Below, piece after piece: positions 7,075 to 16,328 of a stretch of 25,232 bases of DNA. Position numbers and translations under genes: made by a program. The stretch is from Bacteroidetes bacterium UBA7368 (GTDB taxonomy: Bacteria; Bacteroidota; Rhodothermia; Rhodothermales; UBA10348). The stretch's first letter is position 1. Every line of letters starts with the position of its first letter. Location of the stretch: the NCBI GenBank assembly GCA_002469915.1, contig DKOG01000085.1, positions 1 to 25,232 on the forward strand, written 5' to 3'. The notes under the pieces are model-generated. The model searched no databases and was not told the DNA's origin. It saw nothing but the letters and a program-made list of their open reading frames with translations.

Positions 7075-8760
7075 ATGCTGATAGGAAACACGACTCCTGT
7101 GCCGCCAGCCAGCACGAACATGCGGCTTTCGCTCGAGCTTCCCGAGGACCTGCAACTCTCATATTTTGGCGGAGACGGCTTGGGACTAGAAGTCCCTGCT
7201 TTTGCTCTTTCACGAGACGGCGAAAAAATGGTCTACGTTGCCGATTCGGCTGGGACGTCCGTTTTGGTTTCGCATGAGATGGGATCGAAAGAGTTCAAGG
7301 TTCTTCCAAGTACATTTAACGCCTATTACCCGGTATTCTCTCCGGATGGTAGTAGTATCGCTTATCTGGCAAATGAAACCATTTACACTGTGGGCTTTGA
7401 ATCCGGAAGACCCATCCCACTGACTTCGACATCAGATGCCATGGGTCTGTATTGGTCAGATGACAACTGGATCTATTGGTCCAATCAACAAGGACTTGTC
7501 GTTCAGCGCATCACACCGTCGGGCAATCTGGACTCCAAAATTATTGCAGCCGATATATGTCGGTGCTATAATATATCTCAAGGGATTGAGTACGGCGATG
7601 TGTTGGTTTCTGGAATTAATGGTGCCTTCCACATATCGGCGAACGGAGAGACAAATCAAACGAAGCATATTGGAGTCAATTCCATTGTAGTTGACTCAAA
7701 ATACATGGTATCCGTTGGTACAGGATCCCTAATTGCAGGAGGGATCGCGTTTATAGAGCAAACCGATGAAGTTGATCTCGGTAAAGTAGTTTTATCAGAT
7801 GTGAGAACCAGTTCTATTGGGCAGCGAGCTCACTTTGCTGTTTCAGACGATGGAACGCTCATGTACGCCCTCGGAAAACAGGCAGGCCTTACTCGGCTGG
7901 TTGTACGGTCTCCAAACGGTGAAATACAGACGTTACCTTTTGAAGCGCAATCGCACGGTCACATGGACGCAACCAGAGACGGAAGTAAAATAGCCGTCCA
8001 TTATCTGGATGGAACCGATCGGCTCATGGTGTATGATCTAGAACGTCAGACTGCTACTCCTTTTCTGCAAGAATCGAATATTTATGGCGCAATTTGGAAT
8101 GAGGGTGGGACGGCCATCACTTATTCACATACCGAAGGTGACAGTAGCTCTGTAATGACCCGTGAGGTGAACTCATCCAGGGGTTCAGAGGTTTTATTAA
8201 CAGGTCAAGGAAATCTAACTCCCTCGGATTGGTCAAGCGACAATCGATTTCTGATCTACTCGCAAACTATAGGTTCTTTTAGTCGACTAGGAGTGTTGGA
8301 CACGATGGACTCCACGAGTACAACTATTATTGAACTAGAGGGACGCGCATGGAGTGGGAAGTTTTCCCCCGATGATTCTTTGATCGCCTACACCCATATT
8401 GCCGGCCAAGGGTCAGAAGTGTTTGTTGAACCCTTTCCCCCAACCAAACAGCGCTGGAATGTTTCTTCTGGAATTGGCGAAGAACCTGAGTGGAGGGAAG
8501 ACACGAACGAGTTGATTTTTAGAGGGAAAGGGGCCTGGTTCAGCGTGTCATATGAAACCGGTCCTCCCGTTTTTGGAACGCCTCGTTATCTGTTTGAGGG
8601 ACCTTACGTAAACATTTATGGACTTGAATATCGGGTGCTAAGTCGAGGGGACGTCCTTTTACAAGAGGCCGTCAATAAGGAGTTTTTTACCAATCGCCTA
8701 GAAGTGATCACCAACTTCAATAGCGTCGTGAGGGAGGTCGTTGATTCGACTGCGCGTTAA
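7075..8760 (+). CDS. TolB/PD40-like beta-propeller, sensor part separated from the kinase
   Basis: This 561-residue frame is in phase with the kinase gene, and its ATG immediately follows the kinase TAG. It contains repeated PD40/WD40-like blades, for example FALSRDGEKMVYVA (43-56), FSPDGSSIAYLA (88-99) and, near residue 430, FSPDDSLIAYTH. In intact relatives such propellers sit outside the cytoplasmic membrane and are fused to the kinase through one helix. Here the first residues (MLIGNTT) are only the tail of that helix. If translated alone, the protein would have neither signal peptide nor anchor and would stay in the cytoplasm, a position that makes little sense for a sensor. It is therefore a fragment, or it is made by read-through or reinitiation. 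Confidence 0.8.
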   Translation: MLIGNTTPVPPASTNMRLSLELPEDLQLSYFGGDGLGLEVPAFALSRDGEKMVYVADSAGTSVLVSHEMGSKEFKVLPSTFNAYYPVFSPDGSSIAYLANETIYTVGFESGRPIPLTSTSDAMGLYWSDDNWIYWSNQQGLVVQRITPSGNLDSKIIAADICRCYNISQGIEYGDVLVSGINGAFHISANGETNQTKHIGVNSIVVDSKYMVSVGTGSLIAGGIAFIEQTDEVDLGKVVLSDVRTSSIGQRAHFAVSDDGTLMYALGKQAGLTRLVVRSPNGEIQTLPFEAQSHGHMDATRDGSKIAVHYLDGTDRLMVYDLERQTATPFLQESNIYGAIWNEGGTAITYSHTEGDSSSVMTREVNSSRGSEVLLTGQGNLTPSDWSSDNRFLIYSQTIGSFSRLGVLDTMDSTSTTIIELEGRAWSGKFSPDDSLIAYTHIAGQGSEVFVEPFPPTKQRWNVSSGIGEEPEWREDTNELIFRGKGAWFSVSYETGPPVFGTPRYLFEGPYVNIYGLEYRVLSRGDVLLQEAVNKEFFTNRLEVITNFNSVVREVVDSTAR

Positions 8761-8834
8761 CCTCAATCACGTAGTAGAGAGTTGGCACTTCTTTGAGTTC
8801 CGTCCGTTGTATGAGATCCCTTAAAGGTGGTCAT

Positions 8835-9938
8835 ATGCCCGTATTTCTAAATCACATCACGACAACGGTTCCTCAAACAGCCTACACGCAGGATGAAGCG
8901 GGAAAAACCATGCTTCACAAGTTCGAAGAGGGAAGTCGTGCAGCTCGATTGACGAGACGTATCTACGCTCATTCAGGAATTGAAACGCGACATAGTGTCC
9001 TTCCTGATTTTCGAGAAGGAGCAGATGCCCCCTTGTTGTTCGACTTTGACACGAAGAAGTTCTTATCACCGTCCACTGGTGAAAGGAATGACCTTTATTC
9101 AAAGGAAGCCCGAGTTATGTTTTCGGCAACCGCCGAGCGACTGGTAGGCGAATGTCCTGGGATAGAAAAGAGTGATATAACTCACGTCATCACCGTTTCT
9201 TGCACCGGCTTTTTTGCGCCAGGTCCTGATTTTTATATCGTGAAGGATCTAGGTCTTAATCCGAGTACCAAGCGTTTTCATATTGGATTTATGGGCTGTT
9301 ATGCAGCCTTTCCGGCCTTGAAAATGGCGAAAGCATTTTGTGAGGCAGAACCGGAGGCCGTCGTGCTTGTGGTATGTCTTGAATTGTGCTCCTTGCATCT
9401 GGAGCCATCGGAAGAAATCGATGATATTCTGGCTACTTCAGTTTTCGGTGACGGAGCATCTGGCGCCATAGTATCCTCAAGAAATGAAGCGCCTGGCACC
9501 TCTTTTCGGATGGATTCTTTGAACTCAACGATTGCTCCCGATAGCGAAGGAGATATGGCCTGGACAATTGGTGATCATGGATTCGACATGATTCTATCTA
9601 CGTACGTTCCACGCATTCTAGAGGCGAACGTGGCGGAAATCGTTGATGGGTTACTTAGCGAGAATGATGCCCAGAGAGCAGACATTGAGCATTGGGCGAT
9701 TCATCCAGGAGGACGGGCCATTCTGGATAAGGTTGAGCAAGGTCTTGAGCTGGGCGCAGAGGACCTCACAGCCTCGAGAGCCGTGTTGAGAGATTATGGG
9801 AATATGAGTAGCGCTACCATCTTGTTTGTCCTCGATCACATCAGGCGGAGCCCTGCGTCTGGTCGTCCAGAACCGATTCTAGCCATGGCCTTTGGCCCCG
9901 GACTGACCGTTGAAAGTGCCCTTCTGACGAGAGTGTGA
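8835..9938 (+). CDS. Type III polyketide synthase (chalcone/alkylresorcinol synthase family)
   Basis: A 367-residue thiolase-fold enzyme that condenses malonyl-CoA units onto an acyl starter. The catalytic triad is visible: C155 in GFMGCYAAFPALK, H290 in WAIHPGGR and N323 in YGNMSS. Also present are the conserved CTGFFAPGPDF (123-133), FGDGASGAIV (204-213) and the C-terminal AFGPGLTVE. I chose ATG 8835 because AAAGGTGG lies four bases upstream; a TTG at 8793 would add 14 residues without family support. It is the first gene of a tightly coupled trio, its TGA overlapping the ATG of the methyltransferase. This order parallels the Streptomyces srsABC phenolic-lipid operon. The starter and chain length cannot be read from the sequence. 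Confidence 0.93.
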   Translation: MPVFLNHITTTVPQTAYTQDEAGKTMLHKFEEGSRAARLTRRIYAHSGIETRHSVLPDFREGADAPLLFDFDTKKFLSPSTGERNDLYSKEARVMFSATAERLVGECPGIEKSDITHVITVSCTGFFAPGPDFYIVKDLGLNPSTKRFHIGFMGCYAAFPALKMAKAFCEAEPEAVVLVVCLELCSLHLEPSEEIDDILATSVFGDGASGAIVSSRNEAPGTSFRMDSLNSTIAPDSEGDMAWTIGDHGFDMILSTYVPRILEANVAEIVDGLLSENDAQRADIEHWAIHPGGRAILDKVEQGLELGAEDLTASRAVLRDYGNMSSATILFVLDHIRRSPASGRPEPILAMAFGPGLTVESALLTRV

Positions 9939-10627
9939 TGCCAGCGTTCATTCTTCGACATCGACGTGGCGACCTCATTGAGCTCATGGATGATCCGAAT
10001 TGTGATCCGGAGCTGTTAAATAATACGTATCGACATTTCCATCATGTAAATCGACTGCTTTCGGGTGCACACAGGGTATACACGCAGTGGATTCGGCCCG
10101 AGCTGTTACGTGGATCTAAGTCTATTTTGGATATCGGCTGTGGCGGGGGAGACTTGCTTCTCAAGCTGTCAGCATGGGCAGCCGCAGATGGCCTCGACGT
10201 GGAGATTGTGGGCGCAGATCCGGATCCAAATGCATTTGAATACCTTTCTAAAGTTGCTTTCCCTGAAACCGTTTCGTTTCGCCAGGCGGATACCACTAGC
10301 CTCATCCAAAGCGGAGAATCGTTCGATATCGTGGTCTCTAATCACCTTTTACACCATTTAGCTGAAAACGAGATCCACGCCTTCCTAGAACAATCTCAAC
10401 GGTTGGCAAAGCGCCTTGTTGTTCACAACGATATTCGTAGAGATGACGTTGCTTTTATTGGGTTTATTCCCATCGGCCTCATGTTTAGACGTTCGTTCAT
10501 CCTGACGGATGGACTTCGTTCAATACGTCGTTCCTATCTTCCATCCGAACTCTCTCGTCTGGCTCCAGATGGATGGAACGCCAAAAGTATGCCCCTATTT
10601 AGAAATCTATTAACATGGCAAAAATGA
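9938..10627 (+). CDS. Class I SAM-dependent methyltransferase of the polyketide cassette
   Basis: This 229-residue protein has the SAM-binding motif I ILDIGCGGGDLLLKL (starting at residue 63), an acidic motif II region (EIVGADPDPNAFEYL), and a post-motif VSNHLLHHL typical of small-molecule methyltransferases. The ATG at 9938 overlaps the TGA of the polyketide synthase (TGATG); a GTG one codon upstream is possible. Its own TGA overlaps the ATG of the FAD monooxygenase. By analogy to SrsB it would methylate the polyketide-derived phenol or quinol, either O- or C-directed. The substrate is inferred only from context. Confidence 0.88.
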   Translation: MPAFILRHRRGDLIELMDDPNCDPELLNNTYRHFHHVNRLLSGAHRVYTQWIRPELLRGSKSILDIGCGGGDLLLKLSAWAAADGLDVEIVGADPDPNAFEYLSKVAFPETVSFRQADTTSLIQSGESFDIVVSNHLLHHLAENEIHAFLEQSQRLAKRLVVHNDIRRDDVAFIGFIPIGLMFRRSFILTDGLRSIRRSYLPSELSRLAPDGWNAKSMPLFRNLLTWQK

Positions 10628-11751
10628 CAGAAACCAAGTCGGATGTGTTGATTGTAGGCGGCGGACCGGTCGGCCTATATCTGGGATGCCTTTTGGCCCA
10701 AAAGGGAATTGAATGTTGCATTCTTGAGCGACGGACGGAGCGTTCTCTTCATTCCCGATCGATTGGCATTCATCCGCCGGCCCTTCGTTCGCTTGAGAAG
10801 ATTGGATTGGCCGAGAGTGTTTCTTCGAAAGCGGTTGTTATTGAAAATGGACTCGTTTTTGATGGCCCAACGTTCTTGGGGAAATTGTCGTTCTCGGACT
10901 GCCCACCACCGTTCCAGCACGTGTTGAGTATTCCCCAGTTTGAAACAGAGGCGTTGCTGGTCGCCCGGTTCAATGAACTCGCCCCGGGAAGATTGCATAC
11001 AGGAGTTTTCGCAAAGACGATTGAACAGGAGTCAAATGGTGTTGCGCTCACGACCGAAGATGGTCAGGTCTTTCGGGCGCAATATGTTGCCATATGTGAC
11101 GGCGCGAGAAGTGGTCTGCGAACTCAATTAGGTATCCCGGTTGGATCAGGCGACTACCCAGTTTCCTATTTAATGGGAGATTTTGCTGACACGACTACGT
11201 TCGCTTCGGATGCTGCCATTTTTTTGAGTAAGGATGGTGTAGTCGAGTCCTTTCCGCTTCCGGATGGACAGCGTCGCTGGGTAGTGTTAACTGATTCAGT
11301 GGACGAAAGCTCGCAGATGCTTTGTGATACTATTCGTAGTCGAACCGGTCATGAAATAGACCATGAGACGTGCTCGATGACTAGCTTGTTTTCGCCATCA
11401 CATGTTTTAGTAGAAACAATGCATCAAGGTCGGGTCTTGCTAGCCGGTGATGCGGCTCATGTAGTAAGCCCTATTGGAGGGCAGGGTATGAATCTTGGTT
11501 GGCTCGATGCGGTCGAAGCTGCCCAGGCTATGGCCGGAGCGCTGGAGCGTCCTGACTCGCAAGAAGCCCTTTTTCGAGGTTACTCGAAGAGCCGTAGAAA
11601 CGCAGCGCGTTCGGCTCGCAGGCGAGCCGAGTTTAATATGTGGATCGGTCTCGCGGGACTGTTGCATGGAATTAAAAGGGTGGCAGCCCGTACCATTCTC
11701 CGTCGCCCATTGAGCACCTATTTTGCTCGCATGTTTACAATGCAGACTTAA
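10624..11751 (+). CDS. FAD-dependent monooxygenase (PHBH-type) of the polyketide cassette
   Basis: A 375-residue group A flavoprotein hydroxylase. The Rossmann dinucleotide motif VLIVGGGPVGLYLG lies at residues 8-21, the DG motif at CDGARSGLR (158-166), and the second FAD motif at VLLAGDAAHVVSPIGGQGMN (271-290). I chose ATG 10624, which overlaps the methyltransferase stop as ATGA; an ATG at 10615 would add three residues. These enzymes hydroxylate phenolic rings with NAD(P)H and O2. The C-terminal 60 residues are basic and hydrophobic (LAGLLHGIKRVAARTILRRPL), which might bring the enzyme to the membrane where a lipid substrate would be. The role by analogy with SrsC is ring hydroxylation towards a quinone, which is inference. 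Confidence 0.9.
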   Translation: MTETKSDVLIVGGGPVGLYLGCLLAQKGIECCILERRTERSLHSRSIGIHPPALRSLEKIGLAESVSSKAVVIENGLVFDGPTFLGKLSFSDCPPPFQHVLSIPQFETEALLVARFNELAPGRLHTGVFAKTIEQESNGVALTTEDGQVFRAQYVAICDGARSGLRTQLGIPVGSGDYPVSYLMGDFADTTTFASDAAIFLSKDGVVESFPLPDGQRRWVVLTDSVDESSQMLCDTIRSRTGHEIDHETCSMTSLFSPSHVLVETMHQGRVLLAGDAAHVVSPIGGQGMNLGWLDAVEAAQAMAGALERPDSQEALFRGYSKSRRNAARSARRRAEFNMWIGLAGLLHGIKRVAARTILRRPLSTYFARMFTMQT

Positions 11752-11887
11752 GTGAGTTGATGCCAAAAGAGCGTAGAGATTCAGTCTATCTTGCCCTTCG
11801 GAAACAGGTTTTCCCGCGTGATTCATCCTGAAAGGAGAGTAGAATTAGTATCTTAAAGCTTTCCGAACCGTTAGACCCTGCACGCTG

Positions 11888-13180
11888 ATGATCGCACGCT
11901 ATTCTCGTCCTGAAATGACCGCTCTGTGGAGCGAAGAAGCCCAGTTTGATGCTTGGCTTGAAGTTGAAATTGAAGCCTGTGCGGCGTGGTCAAAGCTGGG
12001 AGTTATTCCAGCGAAAGATGTAGAACTGATTCGTAAAAACGCGAAGTTCGACGTGGATCGCATACACGAAATCGAAGAAATTACGCGGCATGATGTGGTG
12101 GCCTTTACTCGCTCTGTGTCCGAATCTTTGGGCGATGAGCGAAAGTGGATCCATTACGGCCTGACGTCTTCGGACGTGGTCGATACCGCATGGTCGGTGA
12201 GGCTGAAAAAAGCTAATGCACTGATTCTCACAGAAATTGATCGAATGATTGCTGTGTTGGCGCGCCGAGCGGACGAGCACCGTCACACCTTGATGATGGG
12301 CCGAACGCATGGTATCCACGCTGAGCCGACAACGCTGGGCGCAAAGTTTGCTCTTTACTATGACGAAATGCGTCGCAACCGTGAGCGCTTCGTAGCTGCG
12401 GCAGAAGGCATGCGGGTTGGAAAGGTATCTGGATCTGTGGGTACGTTTGCCCACCTTCCGATGGAAGTCGAGCAATACACGTGTGAGTTTCTAGGATTGG
12501 ATGTGGCTCCGGTGTCGACGCAAGTTCTACAGCGAGATCGACATGCGCATTACGTCGGTGTGCTGGCCCTCATCGGGTCCACGCTAGAGAAGATGGCTGT
12601 CGAGGTTCGTGGCTTGCAGAAATCTGAAGTCCGCGAAGTAGAAGAAGCGTTCCGCAAAGGACAGAAAGGCTCTTCGAGTATGCCACACAAGAGAAATCCA
12701 GTGAGCAGTGAGAATATCACGGGCTGCGCGCGAATGCTGCGTGGCTACATGGTGACGGCCTATGAAAACGTTCCTCTCTGGCACGAACGCGATATTTCGC
12801 ATTCTTCTGCTGAGCGAGTCATCTTGCCTGATGCTAGCACCATTCTTCATTATGCGCTAAGTCGATTCGCGACGGTGATTGACAATCTAACCGTTTATCC
12901 GAACAACATGCGCCGCAACATGCAGCGGACTTTCGGGCTTTATAACAGCCAGCGACTCCTAAATGCGCTCATCGAGAAAGGTCTGATGCGCGAAGATGCG
13001 TATGATCGCGTACAGCCTCCGGCGATGTTAGCCTGGGAAACGGAGCGTCAGTTTGTAGATCTAGTTCTAGAGTCTGCTCCGATCCGCGAGTACATGAGCG
13101 AAGAAGAGGTCAGGAGTTGCTTTGACGATGAATATCATCTCAGGCGCATTGACGCCATTTTAGCCCGAGTAGGACTCTAG
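11888..13180 (+). CDS. purB: Adenylosuccinate lyase
   Basis: A 430-residue member of the fumarase/aspartase superfamily, of usual length for bacterial PurB. It splits SAICAR to AICAR and adenylosuccinate to AMP, both with release of fumarate. Landmarks are TSSDVVDTA (93-101), [13 protein letters not shown] (139-151) and the family signature [11 protein letters not shown] (261-271), where the flexible loop carries the catalytic Ser. The start [10 protein letters not shown] matches the usual PurB N-terminus. It stands alone, 136 bases after the polyketide cassette, with no other pur gene nearby. No ribosome binding site is evident directly upstream. Confidence 0.97.
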   Translation: MIARYSRPEMTALWSEEAQFDAWLEVEIEACAAWSKLGVIPAKDVELIRKNAKFDVDRIHEIEEITRHDVVAFTRSVSESLGDERKWIHYGLTSSDVVDTAWSVRLKKANALILTEIDRMIAVLARRADEHRHTLMMGRTHGIHAEPTTLGAKFALYYDEMRRNRERFVAAAEGMRVGKVSGSVGTFAHLPMEVEQYTCEFLGLDVAPVSTQVLQRDRHAHYVGVLALIGSTLEKMAVEVRGLQKSEVREVEEAFRKGQKGSSSMPHKRNPVSSENITGCARMLRGYMVTAYENVPLWHERDISHSSAERVILPDASTILHYALSRFATVIDNLTVYPNNMRRNMQRTFGLYNSQRLLNALIEKGLMREDAYDRVQPPAMLAWETERQFVDLVLESAPIREYMSEEEVRSCFDDEYHLRRIDAILARVGL

Positions 13181-13250
13181 TCTTATCGGTTGAACATGAT
13201 TTTCGGTTACTGCATCACTACAGTGGGATATCATATTCGAGGGTATTCCC

Positions 13251-14129
13251 ATGACAAATCGTGTTCTCGTACTCCTCTTCATTGTCGCATCTGTCACGGG
13301 ATGTGATTCTGACGGAACGAAAGACAACTCCAACATTGAGCTCGAAGCGCACACGGTGATGACCAGCTCAACGCTGAGTTCTGGTAAATCAGCAGCTAGA
13401 AGTGCGAAGTCGGATGGGGCAAATGTCTTTTTAACACCAACAAACGTATCTGGCGAAGCCGTTTCGTTGCTATTCGCCATTTCAGGCGTGCCGGACGAAG
13501 GCATCGTGATCTTTGGAGAGGCTCGTCCTGATATTGCTCCTGCTAATGCAACGACCTTCCCATTTGATTTTGCGACTCAGCTCGCGATTGTGTCAACGCC
13601 CTCATTCGACACCTCTCGTCCAGGCGGACAGTCAGAGCATATGGTGGTCATTTTTGCGTACATGGATTTTGATATCACCGTCGATAGTCAAGATCATGTG
13701 GTGCGGGTCGCATTAGTGAGCAATAATGGGATGCAACGTGGCGACAAGCTTATTCAGGTGGGGTCGGGTTTCCAGTGGTATGATCTTGACACGAATACCC
13801 TGACCGCTACTCGACCATCAAATCCGGCGCGTATAACCTTTCTTGAAACATGGGTAGATCCGGTCCGGCCTATTATGGTGTTTTACCCATTCAATGCATT
13901 TATGACCAATCCCGCTCTCACGCTTCTCACCTCCGTACTAACGGCTTCTTCGGGATTGGATATCATTCTTAATTACAATGTTCAGGATATGGTCGTCCTT
14001 GAAGGAGTGGCTTCGACGGCTGGCCTAGTCGCTGCAGACGTTATTCAATTATTGAATGTAAAGCAGGTTGTTCAAGGGCTCGGCGACTCAGGTCTTGAAG
14101 TGCATTCGGTAGCTACCCTCCTTCCGTGA
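13251..14129 (+). CDS. Lipoprotein of unknown function
   Basis: I do not recognise the family. The 292-residue product has a lipoprotein signal: hydrophobic residues 5-15, then the lipobox VTGC with C18 as the lipidated residue, followed by an acidic linker (DSDGTKD). After a Ser/Ala/Lys-rich linker the rest looks like a beta-rich domain (for example EHMVVIFAYMDFDITVDSQD) and a hydrophobic C-terminal third. A GAGGG motif precedes the ATG at a suitable distance. The next gene, on the opposite strand, is also a lipoprotein, and the two share an intergenic hairpin. A cell-surface or periplasmic role is likely, but nothing more specific can be said. Confidence 0.7.
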   Translation: MTNRVLVLLFIVASVTGCDSDGTKDNSNIELEAHTVMTSSTLSSGKSAARSAKSDGANVFLTPTNVSGEAVSLLFAISGVPDEGIVIFGEARPDIAPANATTFPFDFATQLAIVSTPSFDTSRPGGQSEHMVVIFAYMDFDITVDSQDHVVRVALVSNNGMQRGDKLIQVGSGFQWYDLDTNTLTATRPSNPARITFLETWVDPVRPIMVFYPFNAFMTNPALTLLTSVLTASSGLDIILNYNVQDMVVLEGVASTAGLVAADVIQLLNVKQVVQGLGDSGLEVHSVATLLP

Positions 14130-14162
14130 TCTCAAGGCGTAGGCAGTCGGCGAGTAAAGACA

Positions 14163-14200
14163 TAAAAAAAGGGCGCTTTTCGATTTCTCGAAAAGCGTCC
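14163..14200 (-). terminator. Rho-independent terminator of the fasciclin lipoprotein gene
   Basis: A 13-bp stem (14171-14183 against 14188-14200, one G-U pair) with a TTTC loop is followed on the minus strand by an unbroken T-run (complement of A 14164-14170). It lies 20 bases past the stop of the minus-strand gene. It may also stop transcripts coming from the plus-strand lipoprotein, but there is no T-run on that side. Confidence 0.8.
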
Positions 14201-14220
14201 TTCACAGATCGGAGGAGGAC

Positions 14221-14733
14221 CTAGTTTGCTGGAGGTAGCAAGACCTGATCGATCACGTGGATTACACCGTTGGAGGCTTCGATATCCACTTGGGTCACCG
14301 CTGCATCGTTGATGTACACTACGCCGCCTTCGACTCGGATATTGACACTGCTACCCTGCACGGTGGGCGCACTGGTCAGGCCTACAACCTGCTCAGATGT
14401 GACGGCTCCTGATACGACGTGGTACGTAAGCATGGCGATCAGCTGATCCTTGTTTTCGGGCAAGAGCAATGTTTCTACTGTTCCTGCGGGCAGCGCAGCA
14501 AATGCGGCTTCCGTTGGAGCAAAAACGGTGAATGGTCCGGGACCTGAAAGCACGCTGACGAGGTCTGCGGCTGTAACTGCAGCTACGAGGGTATCAAATG
14601 TACCGGCTGATACCGCCGTTTCTACGATGTTTAACGACGGCGCACTGTCGTCTTTTGAATTGTCATTTCCATTGCAGCCCACTACTGCTACGGCGAGAAA
14701 GACAGGGAGAAGAAAGTTGAATAGCGTTTTCAT
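14221..14733 (-). CDS. Fasciclin (FAS1) domain lipoprotein
   Basis: A 170-residue secreted protein with a lipobox VVGC (C20), a short Asn/Asp-rich linker, and one FAS1 domain from about residue 35 to 168. The domain shows the H1 motif GPFTVFAPTEAAFAAL (66-81), the central TYHVVSG (103-109) and the H2 motif GVIHVIDQVLLP (156-167). FAS1 domains act in surface adhesion or matrix contact. In marine Bacteroidota-type bacteria, short FAS1 proteins are often single-domain and surface exposed. The gene is monocistronic with its own terminator. Confidence 0.92.
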   Translation of the reverse strand: MKTLFNFLLPVFLAVAVVGCNGNDNSKDDSAPSLNIVETAVSAGTFDTLVAAVTAADLVSVLSGPGPFTVFAPTEAAFAALPAGTVETLLLPENKDQLIAMLTYHVVSGAVTSEQVVGLTSAPTVQGSSVNIRVEGGVVYINDAAVTQVDIEASNGVIHVIDQVLLPPAN

Positions 14734-14894
14734 GATACTAGAGTTTTGTTAGTACCGCGCTATTTCAACGCGGCGGCGTCTTGTTGTTGGCCCAAAACAA
14801 CGGCACAACACAACAATCCCCGAGCAGGATGAGACCAATAGCATATGAGTCTCGATCAACGGCGAAATAAAACGACAACCGGAAAGAGTGCGCC

Positions 14895-15398
14895 TCAGAT
14901 GCGCTCGTACGTCACAAAGGCGAACCCGTCGTGCTCGTCACGGGCGGTTTCTTTGTACATCGTTCCGATGAGATGCTCGTACGGTGGAAAGAATACATCC
15001 CCTTCATGATCACCATCGACTAAGGTAAGTTCGAGACGATCAACCTGTTCTAGAAAGGCAGCATAGATCGTGGCACCGCCCGTAATAAAAACCCGCTCGG
15101 CATCTGCAATTGAGTCCAGTACTTTTTCTATTGAATTGAACACCTCTGCATTATCCCACTGAGGAAACGAGATCTCGTGATGAGATAGGACAATGTTGCG
15201 TCGGCCGGGAAGTGGTTTGCCAAGTTGATGAATCAACGAATCAAACGTTCGTTTACCCATAACTACTGGAAAGCCCGACGTGAGTGCCTTAAATCGCTTT
15301 AAGTCCTCAGAAATGTGCCAAGGCAAGTTCATGCCCTTTCCGATAACCCTGGTTTTTGTACCAATCGCGGAGATGATAACTAGCTCGGGACGATTCAT
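14895..15398 (-). CDS. folA: Dihydrofolate reductase
   Basis: A 167-residue enzyme that reduces dihydrofolate to tetrahydrofolate with NADPH. Visible motifs are VIGKGMNLPWHISEDLKRFK (18-37), in which D32 is the likely proton-relay acid and W27 the conserved Trp, PVVMGKRTFDSL (44-55), the NADPH-binding GRRNIVLSHH, and the GG motif FITGGATIYAAF. Its ATG overlaps the thyA TAA (TAATG), so the two are translationally coupled. This fits the pathway, since thymidylate synthase generates the dihydrofolate that FolA recycles. Confidence 0.96.
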   Translation of the reverse strand: MNRPELVIISAIGTKTRVIGKGMNLPWHISEDLKRFKALTSGFPVVMGKRTFDSLIHQLGKPLPGRRNIVLSHHEISFPQWDNAEVFNSIEKVLDSIADAERVFITGGATIYAAFLEQVDRLELTLVDGDHEGDVFFPPYEHLIGTMYKETARDEHDGFAFVTYERI

Positions 15399-16192
15399 TA
15401 GACGGCTACCGGTGCTTTGATACTGGGGTGAAACTGGTAGTTCACCAGCTCAAAGTCTTCGTATGCGTAATCAAATATGGATTCTGGCCGGCGATTGATC
15501 TTTAATTGGCATAGCGGAAACGTGGAGCGCGCTAGCTGCTCTTCTATCTGGTCTAGATGATTCAAATAAATGTGGGCATCTCCAATGGTATATACCAGTT
15601 CCCCAACTTCGAGGTCACATTGTTGCGCGACCATATGCGTCAAGAGTGCATATTCTGCAATATTGAATGGTGCTCCCAAGAAAAGGTCGTTCGAGCGGAT
15701 GTACAGATGACAAGATAGTTTGCCGTCTCCTACCCAGAACTGATAGAACATATGGCAGGGTGGCAAGGCCATCTGGTCCAAGTCCGAAACGTTCCAAGCA
15801 TTTACTATATGTCGCCGGGAGTCCGGATTGGTCTTGATCGAATCAATGACACGCTGGATCTGATTTATTTCTTCTCCATTCTGACCAGCCCAGCGAACCC
15901 ATTGTTTTCCGTACACGGGGCCTAGGCTTCCATCTTCTTTTGCCCAAGCATCCCAAATGTGCACATTGTTGTTCACGAGGTAGTCAGTGTTGGTACCTCC
16001 CTTGAGAAACCAAAGCATTTCAACGGCAAGGCCCTTGAAGTAGACTTTCTTGGAAGTGACCAAAGGAAAGCCTTCCTGAAGGTCAAAACGCATCTGGTAT
16101 CCAAACACAGACCGCGTTCCCGTGCCGGTGCGATCTTCCTTTTGGAGTCCATTGTCTCGTACGTGGCGGAGAAGATCGAGATATTGCTTCAT
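15398..16192 (-). CDS. thyA: Thymidylate synthase
   Basis: A 264-residue protein, the same length as the E. coli enzyme. It methylates dUMP to dTMP with methylene-tetrahydrofolate. The nucleophile is C146 in [11 protein letters not shown]21 and the R126-R127 pair bind phosphate; R166, D169 and N177 in [14 protein letters not shown] bind dUMP. Position 168 is Asn where E. coli has Cys. It is the first gene of the thyA-folA pair, with a one-base start-stop overlap, and is divergent from a small unknown gene. Confidence 0.97.
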   Translation of the reverse strand: MKQYLDLLRHVRDNGLQKEDRTGTGTRSVFGYQMRFDLQEGFPLVTSKKVYFKGLAVEMLWFLKGGTNTDYLVNNNVHIWDAWAKEDGSLGPVYGKQWVRWAGQNGEEINQIQRVIDSIKTNPDSRRHIVNAWNVSDLDQMALPPCHMFYQFWVGDGKLSCHLYIRSNDLFLGAPFNIAEYALLTHMVAQQCDLEVGELVYTIGDAHIYLNHLDQIEEQLARSTFPLCQLKINRRPESIFDYAYEDFELVNYQFHPSIKAPVAV

Positions 16193-16328
16193 GTTCAGGT
16201 CAAGGATCTTTTAGGTCGGACCGGTATAGATGGCACCGGAAAAGACGATTTTCGAATCAATACGCAATCTACGCATCCTACCCATGAACATCGATCCGAA
16301 TTTGCATCAAAAGCAGGGCATCAATCAC

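Noticed and set aside
11760..11831. 23-codon frame (MPKERRDSVYLALRKQVF...) between the FAD monooxygenase and purB
   Set aside because: Too short to support, with no clear ribosome binding site and no recognised family; it may be chance or a remnant of a lost gene end.
13160..13504. Minus-strand 114-residue frame overlapping the purB end and the lipoprotein start
   Set aside because: It covers two well-supported plus-strand genes and shows no family resemblance.
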